Of a DNA stretch of 64,000 bases, positions 7,474-16,900 are shown one piece after another. The first letter of the stretch is position 1; the number at the start of each line of letters is the position of its first letter. A program made the position numbers and the translations under genes. This DNA comes from Paraburkholderia tropica. GTDB lineage: Bacteria > Pseudomonadota > Gammaproteobacteria > Burkholderiales > Burkholderiaceae. The stretch spans positions 26,865-90,864 of the forward strand of contig NZ_CAJZAR010000083.1 in assembly GCF_914484835.1 (NCBI RefSeq), read 5' to 3'. The notes beneath the pieces are model-generated. The model saw only the letters and a program-made list of their open reading frames with translations. It was not told where the DNA came from and did no database searches.

Positions 7474-9587
7474 TAGCGCTCCAGGATCATCGCGCCGTTT
7501 GCGGCGGCGTGAATCAGACATTCCAGACAGATATCGCCTGGCAGCCCCGCATTGGGCTGGCCGTGGAAACTGAACACGTTGCCTTTGCCCGCACCGCCTG
7601 CCTGAAACGGTCCCTTGAACTTGATGGCAACGCCTTCGATGGTGACGCCACTGTCATCCACCGTGATGGAGCCGCCCGGCCCACGTAACACCGCACGTTC
7701 GCCTGCCTTCAGTTCGAAGTGCTGCGTCTGCTCCTGGATGCTCTGGCCCGCCGTAAGCCTGTCGTGCCCCTGCACCGTCGCCTCGACATGCCCGCCCACG
7801 TCGATGATGTGATTAGCCGTGGTCTGGTCCTTGCGATGATTGCCAACGGTCTCGACGCGGTCCTTGCCAACGTTGCTCGAATGGTTGCGCTCAACCATGA
7901 GGAACGCATCCTGGCCGATACTGTGCGTGCGATTGTGACCAATGCTCACCTGCTCGTCATTGCCCACGCTCTCTGCTCGGTCGTGGCCGATATCAATCGT
8001 TTCGTCATGCTCGACATTTTCCCGACGGTCGTTGCCAATGAACGTGCTTTCGTCGTGATTGACGTGGATGTTCTGGTCTTTTTGCGCGTGGACGTATATT
8101 TCCTCCTGTCCGGCCTCGTCCTCGAAACGCAACTCGTTATATCCGTCGCCCTTGTGCGTCTGGCTTTTGATCGTCATGCGCGTCTTATGGCGCGGCAGTT
8201 CGTAGGGCGACAGGTTCAGCGCGTCGTATACGCGGCCGATGATGATGGGCTGATCCGGGTCCCCATCCAGATACGAAACGATCACTTCCTGACCGATGCG
8301 CGGTATCGCCATATGCCCCCAGGTCGCGCCTGCCCAGTTCTGCGCTACGCGCATCCAACAGGTGCTGTGCTCGTCGTTCCTGCCCCTGCGGTCCCAGGCA
8401 AACTGCACAACGACACGGCCATCCTGGTCACAGTAAATTTCCTCACCAGCGGGGCCGGTGACGAATGCGGTCTGCGGGCCTTCAATGACTGGTTTGGGCA
8501 GAAGAGGCGCTTTCCATTCCACATCGTCGGGAATGATTTCGGCGGTGTAGCGGTAGTCCGTGCCCTGCTGCGCGTCGGCGCTTTCGTCTCCCTGGCTGGT
8601 GTACTGCACGCCATGATGGCGGACGCGCACAGGCCGCCAACTACGGTTCCATTCCTCGCGCGGGTGGCCTTCGAGTTTGAAGGCCATGCCGGGAATCAGG
8701 CGTGCGTCGTCGCCCTCGACAGTGGCAGCCTGCGCGTCGTTACGCAGCGCCAACAGCCGCGTCTGGTTGAACGGCTTCCCGGCGGCATCCTGCTTTGATC
8801 TCGACGGGTAGTGGAATCTTTCGTAGGCGCGGCCCTGCCAGTCGAAGCGCGTTGCTTCGCTGCTGTGCTCCTGCGAATAACGTGGAAGTTTGTAGGTGTA
8901 GTCACGGGACACGCTGCGGCTGGTTCTCACATTCTCCGCATAATGGAAGTCCCAGAGGCACGGTTCGGGCTGGTCGCCGCCCGGTGCCGGGTTGTAGAGG
9001 ACCGGCTCACCGTCGATGGCACCATGCACGATCATGCGGTCACCGTGGATAAGACGATGTCCCCTGGCGGAAAACTCATACGCCGTATAAATGCCTTCCT
9101 CAGCCGCCACGCGATTTATAAAATGCCCAGTGGTTTCACCGGGCTGCACGCAGTACTCGCGGACAAGGTGCTCGCCGTACATGCACTGCTCGTAATCGGT
9201 AATCCCCAGTTCCTTGATGTGGGTCGCCAGAATCTGCGGAATCGACACCTGCTGGTGGATACGCCAGTCGCTGCACAACTCAGCGCGTTGGAGCATCGGC
9301 TCGATCACGACGCGGTAGCGCGTGTGCCGGAAGCCGGTCGCGCCCTGCTCGAAGAGGCTGACAAGCCCGTTCACATACCGCACCGGCGTTTCGCCGCGCC
9401 AGATAGTCAGCGTTGCAGACTGGTCCACGACTTTGCCGAAATCGATGGCGGGATTTTCGCTGGAGAGTTCAACGGTGAGTTTGAATGACTCGGAAAGTCC
9501 TTCAATAAGCTCAAATGCCACAACTTCAAAAGGCACGCGGGTGGTGCACATTTCCAGGGTAAAACGTAAATCGCTCTGTCTGGGCAT
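7473..9587 (-). CDS. vgrG: Type VI secretion spike protein VgrG (TssI)
   Basis: A 704-residue spike protein. The N-terminal two-thirds are the gp27-like region (LIHGDRMIVHGAIDG..., WDFHYAENVRTSRSV). The gp5/OB segment follows (FVTGPAGEEIYCDQDGRVVVQFAWDRRG, CWMRVAQNWAG, GQEVIVSYLDGDPDQPIIIGRVYD). Residues about 480-600 form the needle-like beta-helix: repeats of the type EN-VEHDETIDIGHDR, ESVGNDEQVSIGHNR. A DUF2345-like tail ends with CLEC-LIHAAANGAMILER. It heads the effector unit and starts with AGGAAA upstream. No baseplate, sheath or Hcp gene lies in the window, so this is an orphan vgrG island served by a system encoded elsewhere. Confidence 0.95.
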   Translation of the reverse strand: MPRQSDLRFTLEMCTTRVPFEVVAFELIEGLSESFKLTVELSSENPAIDFGKVVDQSATLTIWRGETPVRYVNGLVSLFEQGATGFRHTRYRVVIEPMLQRAELCSDWRIHQQVSIPQILATHIKELGITDYEQCMYGEHLVREYCVQPGETTGHFINRVAAEEGIYTAYEFSARGHRLIHGDRMIVHGAIDGEPVLYNPAPGGDQPEPCLWDFHYAENVRTSRSVSRDYTYKLPRYSQEHSSEATRFDWQGRAYERFHYPSRSKQDAAGKPFNQTRLLALRNDAQAATVEGDDARLIPGMAFKLEGHPREEWNRSWRPVRVRHHGVQYTSQGDESADAQQGTDYRYTAEIIPDDVEWKAPLLPKPVIEGPQTAFVTGPAGEEIYCDQDGRVVVQFAWDRRGRNDEHSTCWMRVAQNWAGATWGHMAIPRIGQEVIVSYLDGDPDQPIIIGRVYDALNLSPYELPRHKTRMTIKSQTHKGDGYNELRFEDEAGQEEIYVHAQKDQNIHVNHDESTFIGNDRRENVEHDETIDIGHDRAESVGNDEQVSIGHNRTHSIGQDAFLMVERNHSSNVGKDRVETVGNHRKDQTTANHIIDVGGHVEATVQGHDRLTAGQSIQEQTQHFELKAGERAVLRGPGGSITVDDSGVTIEGVAIKFKGPFQAGGAGKGNVFSFHGQPNAGLPGDICLECLIHAAANGAMILER

Positions 9588-10306
9588 AGGCGTTTCCTGG
9601 CTGGACGATAGTAGCGGTGTCCAAAGCGAACGGGCTGGTCACACTTCGGGCTATCGCGCCATTAAGTGCGCGAACAGCCGATCGACGCTACCGACGTCAG
9701 AGAAAACGCAGAATCAGACGAATCCCATTTGGATGCAGCAGGCGCGTTTGTCTTTGAGTTCTTTGAATGAGTATCAAACGTGCGCGTGATTTCCCGATGC
9801 TCGAAGACAGAGTTCGCGATGCCTCGGCGCTCGTGTTCGCTCTCGTCTGTCTGCCCCTCGGTGGCGCGTTCGCCGCCATCGTCGGAATGCTGGCGGGCTA
9901 TCTGGGCACCATACGCTCCGCGCCCGGTAGCGGGAGGCACTCAATTGAATTCTTGATGTGCAATCAAGTGTCCGCCAGGGCGAACCGGTGTGGGTGATGC
10001 AGCCGCTGGAAGTACCAGAGCGCGTCTGAATTCTTGGATTAATAATCAAACGCGGCTGGCAAACGGCTAGCAAAGGACTAGCGGGTTCATGCCTGGCCCT
10101 TCGTTAAATTCGCGTTTTTGTACGCAGGGTTCGCAGTTCTCTGGTCATTAGCCTGTTTTCAGCGCTCTCAATCGGCAGGCGCTGGAAACTTTCGGATTCG
10201 GGCGAGTACGTACCGCGAACCCATGCGGACACTTTTGGAACCCATATCCAGGCGACGGATTACTCCGTCGCCGCTTTCAAACACGCTTCAAACGCAATTC
10301 ATCCGC
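9588..10306. other. Gene-free stretch with three related dyad elements
   Basis: No credible gene between vgrG and rpoN. It holds the vgrG upstream region and three imperfect copies of a 27-28 bp element (about 9756-9783, 9948-9975 and 10028-10054). Each reads roughly GAATTCTT-GAT, a spacer, then ATCAA-CG, and contains a TTGAT/ATCAA dyad. Function unknown. Confidence 0.45.
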
Positions 10307-11851
10307 TCAAATCTGCCGACGCATTTCCGCCGCGGGCAGCTTCATCATCTGCCGATACTTCGTGACCGTCCGGCGCGCCACGCGCACGCCCTGCTTTTCG
10401 AGTTCCTGCGTCAGCACCACATCCGAGAGCGGGTCCTTCGGATTTTCCGCGTCGATCATTTCCTTGATCAGCGCGCGTACCGCCGCCGCCGAGCACGTGC
10501 CGCCCGTGCGCGTTTCCAGCTCGCGCGGGAAGAAGCGCTTGAATTCGAAAATGCCGCGCGGCGTCGCCATGTACTTGTTGCCCGTGGCGCGCGAAACCGT
10601 GGATTCGTGCAGGCCGAGTTCGTCGGCGACGTCGCGCAGCAGCATCGGACGCAGCGCGATTTCGCCGTACTGGAAGAACGCCTTCTGACGCGCGACGATA
10701 CATTCGCCCACGCGCAGAATCGTTTCGCAGCGCTTGTGCGCATTGCGGATCAGCCAGCGCGCTTCCTGCAATTGCTGCGCGAGCGGCGAGCGGCTCGTCT
10801 GGTCCGAGCGCGCGAACATTTCGGCGTAGAGCTTGTGGATGCGCGCGCGCGGCTCGATGGCCGGATTCACGCTCACGACCCACTTGCCGCGCACCTGACG
10901 CACGATCACGTCCGGGACGACATAGCCGCCGTCGGCGCGTCCGTAATGGTTGCCGGGCTTCGGATCGAGGCGGCGCACCAGCGCGGTCGCGGCCTGCAGC
11001 GCCTGCGCATCGCAGCCGAGCTGACGCTGCAGTTCGCCGTTCTCGCGGCGCGCGAGGCGTTCGAGATGCTGCGTGACGATTTGATGCGCGAGATCGCGAT
11101 GCGGCGTGTCTTCGGGCATGGCGTCGAGTTGAAGCGCGAGACATTCGGACAGCGACCGCGCGCCGATGCCGGGCCGGTCGAGCGTCTGCACGACGCGCAG
11201 CGCCACGCGCAGACGGTCCTCGTCGAGCGCTTCGCCGATGTCCTCGAAGTCGGTCAGCTCGGACAGTTCCTGACGCAGATAGCCGTCGTCGTCGAGCGCT
11301 TCGATCACGATCTGCGCCGCCGCGCGGTCGAGGTCGTCGAGCGGCGACAGACGCAGCGAGTCGTGCAACTGCTCGCGCAGCGAGAGCGGCACGCGCACCC
11401 AGTCCGAAGCGTCGGAATCGCCGTCTTCCGAGCCGCGGTAGTTCGACGATGTGCGCAGCGCGCCCGTCGACGGCATGTCGGCCGAATACGAGGCGCCGTC
11501 GTCGGGATAGCCGGAGTTGTCGTCGCTGAAGCTGGCCGGTTCGTCGCTGTAGCTCGACGAATCTTGCGGCATCGCGGCTTCCATGCCGCCGTCCATGCCG
11601 CCTTCGGGCAGTTCGGTCGTCGTCGTGGGCGCGTCCGCCGCGGCGCCGATGCCCGCCGCGCCGTCGGCGGCCTCGGCGGCTTCACCGGTTTCCGTCGCGG
11701 GCGGAACGTATTCGAGGAACGGATTGGTGTCGAGCGCTTCGCGCAGCTCCTGCTGGAATTCGAGGGACGAGAGCTGCAGCAGGCGCACGGCCTGCTGGAG
11801 GCGGGGCGTCAGCGCCAGATGCTGGCGCGTTTGTAACGCGATGGAAGGCAT
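10307..11851 (-). CDS. rpoN: RNA polymerase sigma-54 factor
   Basis: A 514-residue sigma-54. Region I, the activator-interacting part, is at the N-terminus (LQTRQHLALTPRLQQAVRLL, SLEFQQELREALDTNPFLE). Region II is unusually long and acidic, Ser/Asp/Ala-rich (residues about 55-160). The core-binding and helix-turn-helix regions follow (LGLHESTVSRATGNKYM), and the RpoN box is ARRTVTKYRQ near the end. The start at 11851 is set by region I; the open frame upstream to 12640 is a shadow. It directs transcription from -24/-12 promoters together with enhancer-binding proteins. Usual companions (lptB upstream, hpf/ptsN downstream) are absent here, so it may be the second rpoN copy common in Burkholderiaceae. 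Confidence 0.93.
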   Translation of the reverse strand: MPSIALQTRQHLALTPRLQQAVRLLQLSSLEFQQELREALDTNPFLEYVPPATETGEAAEAADGAAGIGAAADAPTTTTELPEGGMDGGMEAAMPQDSSSYSDEPASFSDDNSGYPDDGASYSADMPSTGALRTSSNYRGSEDGDSDASDWVRVPLSLREQLHDSLRLSPLDDLDRAAAQIVIEALDDDGYLRQELSELTDFEDIGEALDEDRLRVALRVVQTLDRPGIGARSLSECLALQLDAMPEDTPHRDLAHQIVTQHLERLARRENGELQRQLGCDAQALQAATALVRRLDPKPGNHYGRADGGYVVPDVIVRQVRGKWVVSVNPAIEPRARIHKLYAEMFARSDQTSRSPLAQQLQEARWLIRNAHKRCETILRVGECIVARQKAFFQYGEIALRPMLLRDVADELGLHESTVSRATGNKYMATPRGIFEFKRFFPRELETRTGGTCSAAAVRALIKEMIDAENPKDPLSDVVLTQELEKQGVRVARRTVTKYRQMMKLPAAEMRRQI

Positions 11852-12208
11852 GGCGGTCCCGTTCTTGAAATGAGGTTGAGCGTTGGCCTTCCTGATGCAA
11901 CACCCATGCCAGTTTTTACAACAGCTTGTTTTATAACGGGATCGCGCCTTGCGAACGCGCAAATCAGCCGACAAATTGAAGTGCGCCACCGACGTTTTTA
12001 CAATCACCCGGCAAAATTGCGTGCCCGAATGGGGCGCTATCGCGGGCCGCTTTCCCGACCTGCCCGCACCTTCACTTCGCTGCAAAAAACCGCCCAATTC
12101 CCAGATAGTGCGTCCTTCGCGGCGGTTTCTCGGACGATCGACGCGGCGCGGCACGGACCTTGCGGAGACAGTCGGCGGATCCAACCAGAAACCAGAAAAG
12201 GAGAAGCC

Positions 12209-12553
12209 ATGAACCGCATCCCTCTGCTCAAGACCGCCGCAGGCGTGGCCTGCATGACCTTCGCGCTCGTGGCGGGCGCCCAGACGAACAGCGCGTCCAC
12301 CGCGCCCGCAAGTTCGGAAAGCGTGGGTCAACACATCGACGACACCACCATCACGACCAAGGTGAAGGCCGAACTGCTCGGCGCGAAGAACGTGAAGTCC
12401 GAACACATTCACGTGAAGACGCGCAAGGGCGTCGTGTCGCTGACCGGCAGCGTGCCGAGCGCCGAGGATCGCGACAACGCCAAGCAAGTCGTGGAAGGCG
12501 TGTCGGGCGTGAACTCGGTGAAGAACCATCTGAAGATCGTCGCGTCGCAGTGA
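12209..12553 (+). CDS. Periplasmic BON-domain protein (OsmY-like)
   Basis: A 114-residue exported protein. A signal peptide of about 24 residues (MNRIPLLKTAAGVACMTFALVAGAQ) leads into one BON domain: DDTTITTKVKAELL, HVKTRKGVVSLTGSV, AKQVVEGVSGVNSVKNHL. BON proteins are thought to bind phospholipid or outer-membrane surfaces and are often induced by osmotic stress. The start has AAAGGAG nine bases upstream. It is a single-gene unit followed by a strong hairpin terminator. Confidence 0.9.
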   Translation: MNRIPLLKTAAGVACMTFALVAGAQTNSASTAPASSESVGQHIDDTTITTKVKAELLGAKNVKSEHIHVKTRKGVVSLTGSVPSAEDRDNAKQVVEGVSGVNSVKNHLKIVASQ

Positions 12554-12610
12554 GGCCGCGCGGCGTCGCGTGACGCTCTGACGCCACGCCGCGACACCCG
12601 CCACTGCATC

Positions 12611-12664
12611 AAGCCGCCCCCGCTGCGCGCTCATCGACATGAACGCGCGCGCGGGCGGCTTTTA
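12611..12664 (+). terminator. Terminator after the BON gene
   Basis: GCCGCCC-CGC-GCGCG pairs with CGCGCGCGCGGGCGGC across a loop of about 13 bases and is followed by TTTT. It lies 60 bases after the BON stop and may also serve the convergent aldo/keto reductase. Confidence 0.7.
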
Positions 12665-12683
12665 CGTTCTACCGCCGCAAACC

Positions 12684-13730
12684 TCAACCCCGCTCGGCCT
12701 GCTTCAACTGCTCGCGCCGCGCATCGCCCTGACGCGCGAGCATCCAGCCCGGATATTCCGCAGGCAGACCGCTGACGTCGTCGAGAATCGCGAGTTCTTC
12801 CGCGCTGAGCTTCACCTTCGTCGCGGCCACGTTGTCATCGAGCTGATCCGTGCGTTTCGCGCCGATGATCACCGTCGTCACCGCACGCTGATGCAGCAGC
12901 CACGCCAGCGCGATCTGCGCGACCGACACGCCCTTCTTTTCCGCGATCGGCCGCATCGCATCGATGCAGTCCCACGCGCGCTCGCGCTCCACGGGCGGAA
13001 AATCGAAAGTCGTGCGGCGGCTGCCCGCCTCGCCCTGCTTGTCGCGGCCGTATTTACCGCTCAGCAAGCCGCCCGCGAGCGGACTCCACACCATCAGCCC
13101 GAGCCCTTCGCTCGCGAGCATCGGCACGATCTCGCGTTCGAGGTCGCGGCCCGCGATCGTGTAATACGCCTGCAAGGACTGAAACTGCGCAAGCCCGTGA
13201 TGCTGCGCAATGCCGAGCGCCTTCACGATCTGCCACGCGGCCCAGTTCGACACGCCCACGTAGCGCACATGGCCGTGCTGCACGAGCGTATCGAGCGCGC
13301 GCACGGTTTCCTCGATCGGCGTGGCCGGGTCGAAACCGTGAATCTGATAGAGGTCGATGTGATCGAGCTGAAGACGCTTGAGGCTCGCCTTCACGCCTTC
13401 CATGATGTGATAGCGCGTCGCGCCGCGCTGGTTCGGCGACGGCCCCATCTCGCCGAGCACCTTGGTCGCGACCACCACTTGATCGCGCACAATCTTGAGG
13501 TTCTTGAGCGCCTGGCCCGTGATCTGCTCGGACATGCCTTGCGAGTAGACGTCGGCGGTATCGATGAAGTTGATGCCCGCGTCGAGCGCGCGGCCGACGA
13601 GGCGTTCGGCGTCGGCCTGTTGCAGGTCGCCGATCTGGTTCCAGATGCCGGCGCCGCCCCCGAACGTCATGGTGCCGAGGCACAGTTCAGACACGAACAG
13701 GCCGGTGCGGCCCAGAGGATTCAATCGCAT
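12684..13730 (-). CDS. Aldo/keto reductase
   Basis: A 348-residue NADPH-dependent oxidoreductase of the AKR fold. Visible motifs are LGRTGLFVSELCLGTMTFGG at the N-terminus, the catalytic FIDTADVYSQGMSE (Asp, Tyr), VVVATKVLG (Lys), DLYQIHGFDP (His) and the cofactor end TVIIGAKRTDQLDDN. The start at 13730 (MRLNPLGRTG) has AGGAG upstream; the much longer open frame beyond it runs through antisense of lhr. It resembles the YajO/Tas-like general stress AKRs; substrate unknown. Divergent from lhr. Confidence 0.92.
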   Translation of the reverse strand: MRLNPLGRTGLFVSELCLGTMTFGGGAGIWNQIGDLQQADAERLVGRALDAGINFIDTADVYSQGMSEQITGQALKNLKIVRDQVVVATKVLGEMGPSPNQRGATRYHIMEGVKASLKRLQLDHIDLYQIHGFDPATPIEETVRALDTLVQHGHVRYVGVSNWAAWQIVKALGIAQHHGLAQFQSLQAYYTIAGRDLEREIVPMLASEGLGLMVWSPLAGGLLSGKYGRDKQGEAGSRRTTFDFPPVERERAWDCIDAMRPIAEKKGVSVAQIALAWLLHQRAVTTVIIGAKRTDQLDDNVAATKVKLSAEELAILDDVSGLPAEYPGWMLARQGDARREQLKQAERG

Positions 13731-13952
13731 GGTGGAACTCCTGATGACACGTGAGTGGGTCGAGGAAACGTCCAACCGGGCGAGGATACTGCGTTCGCGC
13801 GCGGCGTGCCGGACGCCGCAACGGCGCGCGGCCCCTGCCACAACGCCGGGCAGACGCGCGCGAAACCTGCCAGACTGGCGCCAGACCATGACGCCCGCGA
13901 CATCCGGCGCGACGCCTGGAAATTCGCGCGCCGCGCCCTCATCTTCGTGCCC

Positions 13953-16900
13953 ATGAACCCGCCCTCGACCGTCTCGCTCCAGGCCGCGCCGTCCGATCCA
14001 CCGCACGATCCGCCGACCAAGCCTCGCCGACGCCGTGCCGCACCCGGCGACGATCCGCTCGCGCAGTTCCATCCGGCCGTGGCCGGCTGGTTCCGGCGCA
14101 GCTTCGACGCGCCCACGGCCGCGCAGCGCGCCGCCTGGCCGCTGATCGCGAGCCATCGCGCCACGCTGGTCGCCGCGCCGACGGGCTCGGGCAAAACGCT
14201 CACGGCCTTTCTCGCCGCGCTCGACGAACTGGTGCGCGAAGGCCTCGCGAACGGCGGCGCGCTGCCCGACACCACGCTCGTGGTCTACGTCTCGCCGCTC
14301 AAGGCGCTCTCGAACGACATCCGCCTGAATCTGGAGCAGCCGCTCGCGGGCATCGGCGAGGAACTCGCGCGCCTGAAGCTCCCGCCGGTCGAGATCCGCA
14401 CCGCCGTGCGCACCGGAGACACGCCGCAGCCCGAACGCGCCGCACTGCGCAAACGCGCGCCGCACATCCTCGTGACGACGCCCGAATCGCTCTACGTGCT
14501 GCTCGGTTCCGAATCGGGACGGCGCATGCTGGCGAGCGCGCGCAGCGTGATCGTCGACGAAATTCACGCGCTCGCGGGCAACAAGCGCGGCGCGCATCTC
14601 GCGCTGAGCCTCGAACGGCTCGACGCGCTGTGCGGGCGCAGGCTGCTGCGCGTCGGGTTGTCCGCGACGCAGAAACCGATCGAGACCGTGGCGCGTTTTC
14701 TGGTCGGTGTCGGTGTCGGCGATGGCGATGAAAAAAACGATGCGCGCCCCGCGCCCGCCTGTGAAATCGTCGACGTGGGCCACGCGCGCGAGCGCGATCT
14801 CGCGCTCGAAGTGCCGCCCGTGCCGCTCGAAGCCGTCATGGCCAACGACGTCTGGGAGCGCGTCTACGACCGCATGGCCGAACTCGTCGCGCTGCATCGC
14901 ACCACGCTCGTGTTCGTGAACACGCGGCGCATGGCCGAGCGCGTGGCGCGTCATCTGACCGACCGGCTCGGCAGCGAGGTCGTGGCCGCGCATCACGGCA
15001 GCCTCGCGCGCGAGCATCGCTTCGAGGCCGAACAGCGCCTGAAACGCGGCGAATTGCGCGTGCTGGTCGCGACCGCGTCGCTCGAACTGGGCATCGATAT
15101 CGGCGACGTCGATCTCGTCGTGCAGATCGGCTCGCCGCGCTCGATCGCCGCGTTTTTGCAGCGCGTCGGGCGCTCCGGCCACCAGGTCGGCGGCACGCCG
15201 AAGGGCCGGCTCTTTCCCACGTCGCGCGACGATCTGATCGAATGCGCGGCGCTGCTCGACTGCGTGCGGCGCGGCGAACTCGACCGCCTCGCGCTGCCGC
15301 ACACGCCGCTCGACGTGCTCTCGCAGCAGATCGTGGCCGAAGTGGCCTGCGAAGAATGGAACGAGGACGCGCTCTACGCGCTCGCGCGCCGCACCGCGCC
15401 GTTCGCCGCGCTCGAACGCGCGCAGTTCGACGCCGTGCTGCGCATGCTCGCGGAAGGCTACACGAGCCGCCACGGGCCGCGCGCGGCGTATCTGCATCGC
15501 GACGTGGTGAGCCACACGCTGCGCGCGCGTCGCGGCGCGCGGCTCGTCGCGCTGACCTCGGGCGGCACGATTCCCGATAACGCCGATTACGCCGTGCTGC
15601 TCGAACCGCAGGGCGTGCAGATCGGCACCGTCAACGAGGATTTCGCGGTCGAAAGTCTCGCGGGCGACGTGTTCCAGCTCGGCAATGCGTCGTACCGGAT
15701 TCTGCGTATCGAAGCGGGACGCGTGCGCGTCGAGGATGCGCAGGGCCAGCCGCCGAACATCCCGTTCTGGCTCGGCGAAGCGCCGGGACGCAGCGACGAG
15801 TTGTCGTTCGCGATTTCGCGTCTGCGCACGCAGATCGAAACGCTGCTGCGTGAATGCGACGATGATTCGGATGCCGAACCATCGTCATCGAAGAATGCAG
15901 CGAGCGCAACGAGCATCGAACGCGCGATTACCTGGCTCATCGACACCCTGAATCTCGACGACGCCTCGGCACGCCAGATCGTCGAGTATCTCGCGCGCGC
16001 CCGCCAGGCGCTCACCGTGCTGCCCTCGCAGGACACGCTCGTGATGGAGCGCTTTTTCGACGAAGCGGGCGGCACGCAACTCGTGATTCACGCGCCGTTC
16101 GGCAGCCGCGTGAATCGCGCGTGGGGGCTCGCGCTGCGCAAGCGTTTCTGCCGTCAGTTCAATTTCGAATTGCAGGCGGCCGCGACCGAGGACGCCATCA
16201 TTCTCTCGCTCACGGGCGCGCATAGCTTCGCGCTCGACGAAGTGTGGCGCTATCTGCATTCGAATTCCGCCGAGCATCTGCTGGTGCAGGCGCTGCTCGA
16301 CGCACCGCTGTTCGGCGTACGCTGGCGCTGGAATGCGACCACGGCGCTCGCGCTGCCGCGTCAGACCGGCGGACGCAAGACGCCGCCGCAAATCCAGCGC
16401 ATGCGCAGCGAGGATCTGCTCGCGGCCGTGTTTCCCGATCAGGTCGCGTGCGTCGAAAACCTCGCGGGCGAGCGCGAGATTCCCACGCATCCGCTCGTCG
16501 ATCAGACGCTCGACGACTGCCTGCACGACGCGATGGACACCGACGCCTGGCTCGCGCTGCTGCGCCGCATCGAGTCGCGCGGCGTGGCGCTCGTGACGCG
16601 CGATCTTTCCGCGCCCTCGCCGCTCGCGGCCGAGATCCTGACCGCGCGCCCCTACGCCTTTCTCGACGATGCGCCGATCGAGGAGCGCCGCACCCAGGCC
16701 GTGCTGTCGCGGCGCTGGAGCGATCCCGAATCCGCCGACGATCTGGGCGCGCTCGACGCGGACGCCATCGCGAACGTGCGCGAGGAAGCGTGGCCGCAAG
16801 TGCGCAACGCCGACGAAATGCACGACGCGCTCAGCACGCTCGGCGCGCTCGCGCACAGCGAAATCGGGCGCGAGCCAAACGCGCGCGACTGGCAGACGTG

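Noticed and set aside
10118..11836. Long rightward open frame opposite rpoN
   Set aside because: Arg/His-rich composition with no motif; an antisense shadow of a strongly supported sigma-54 gene in high-GC DNA.
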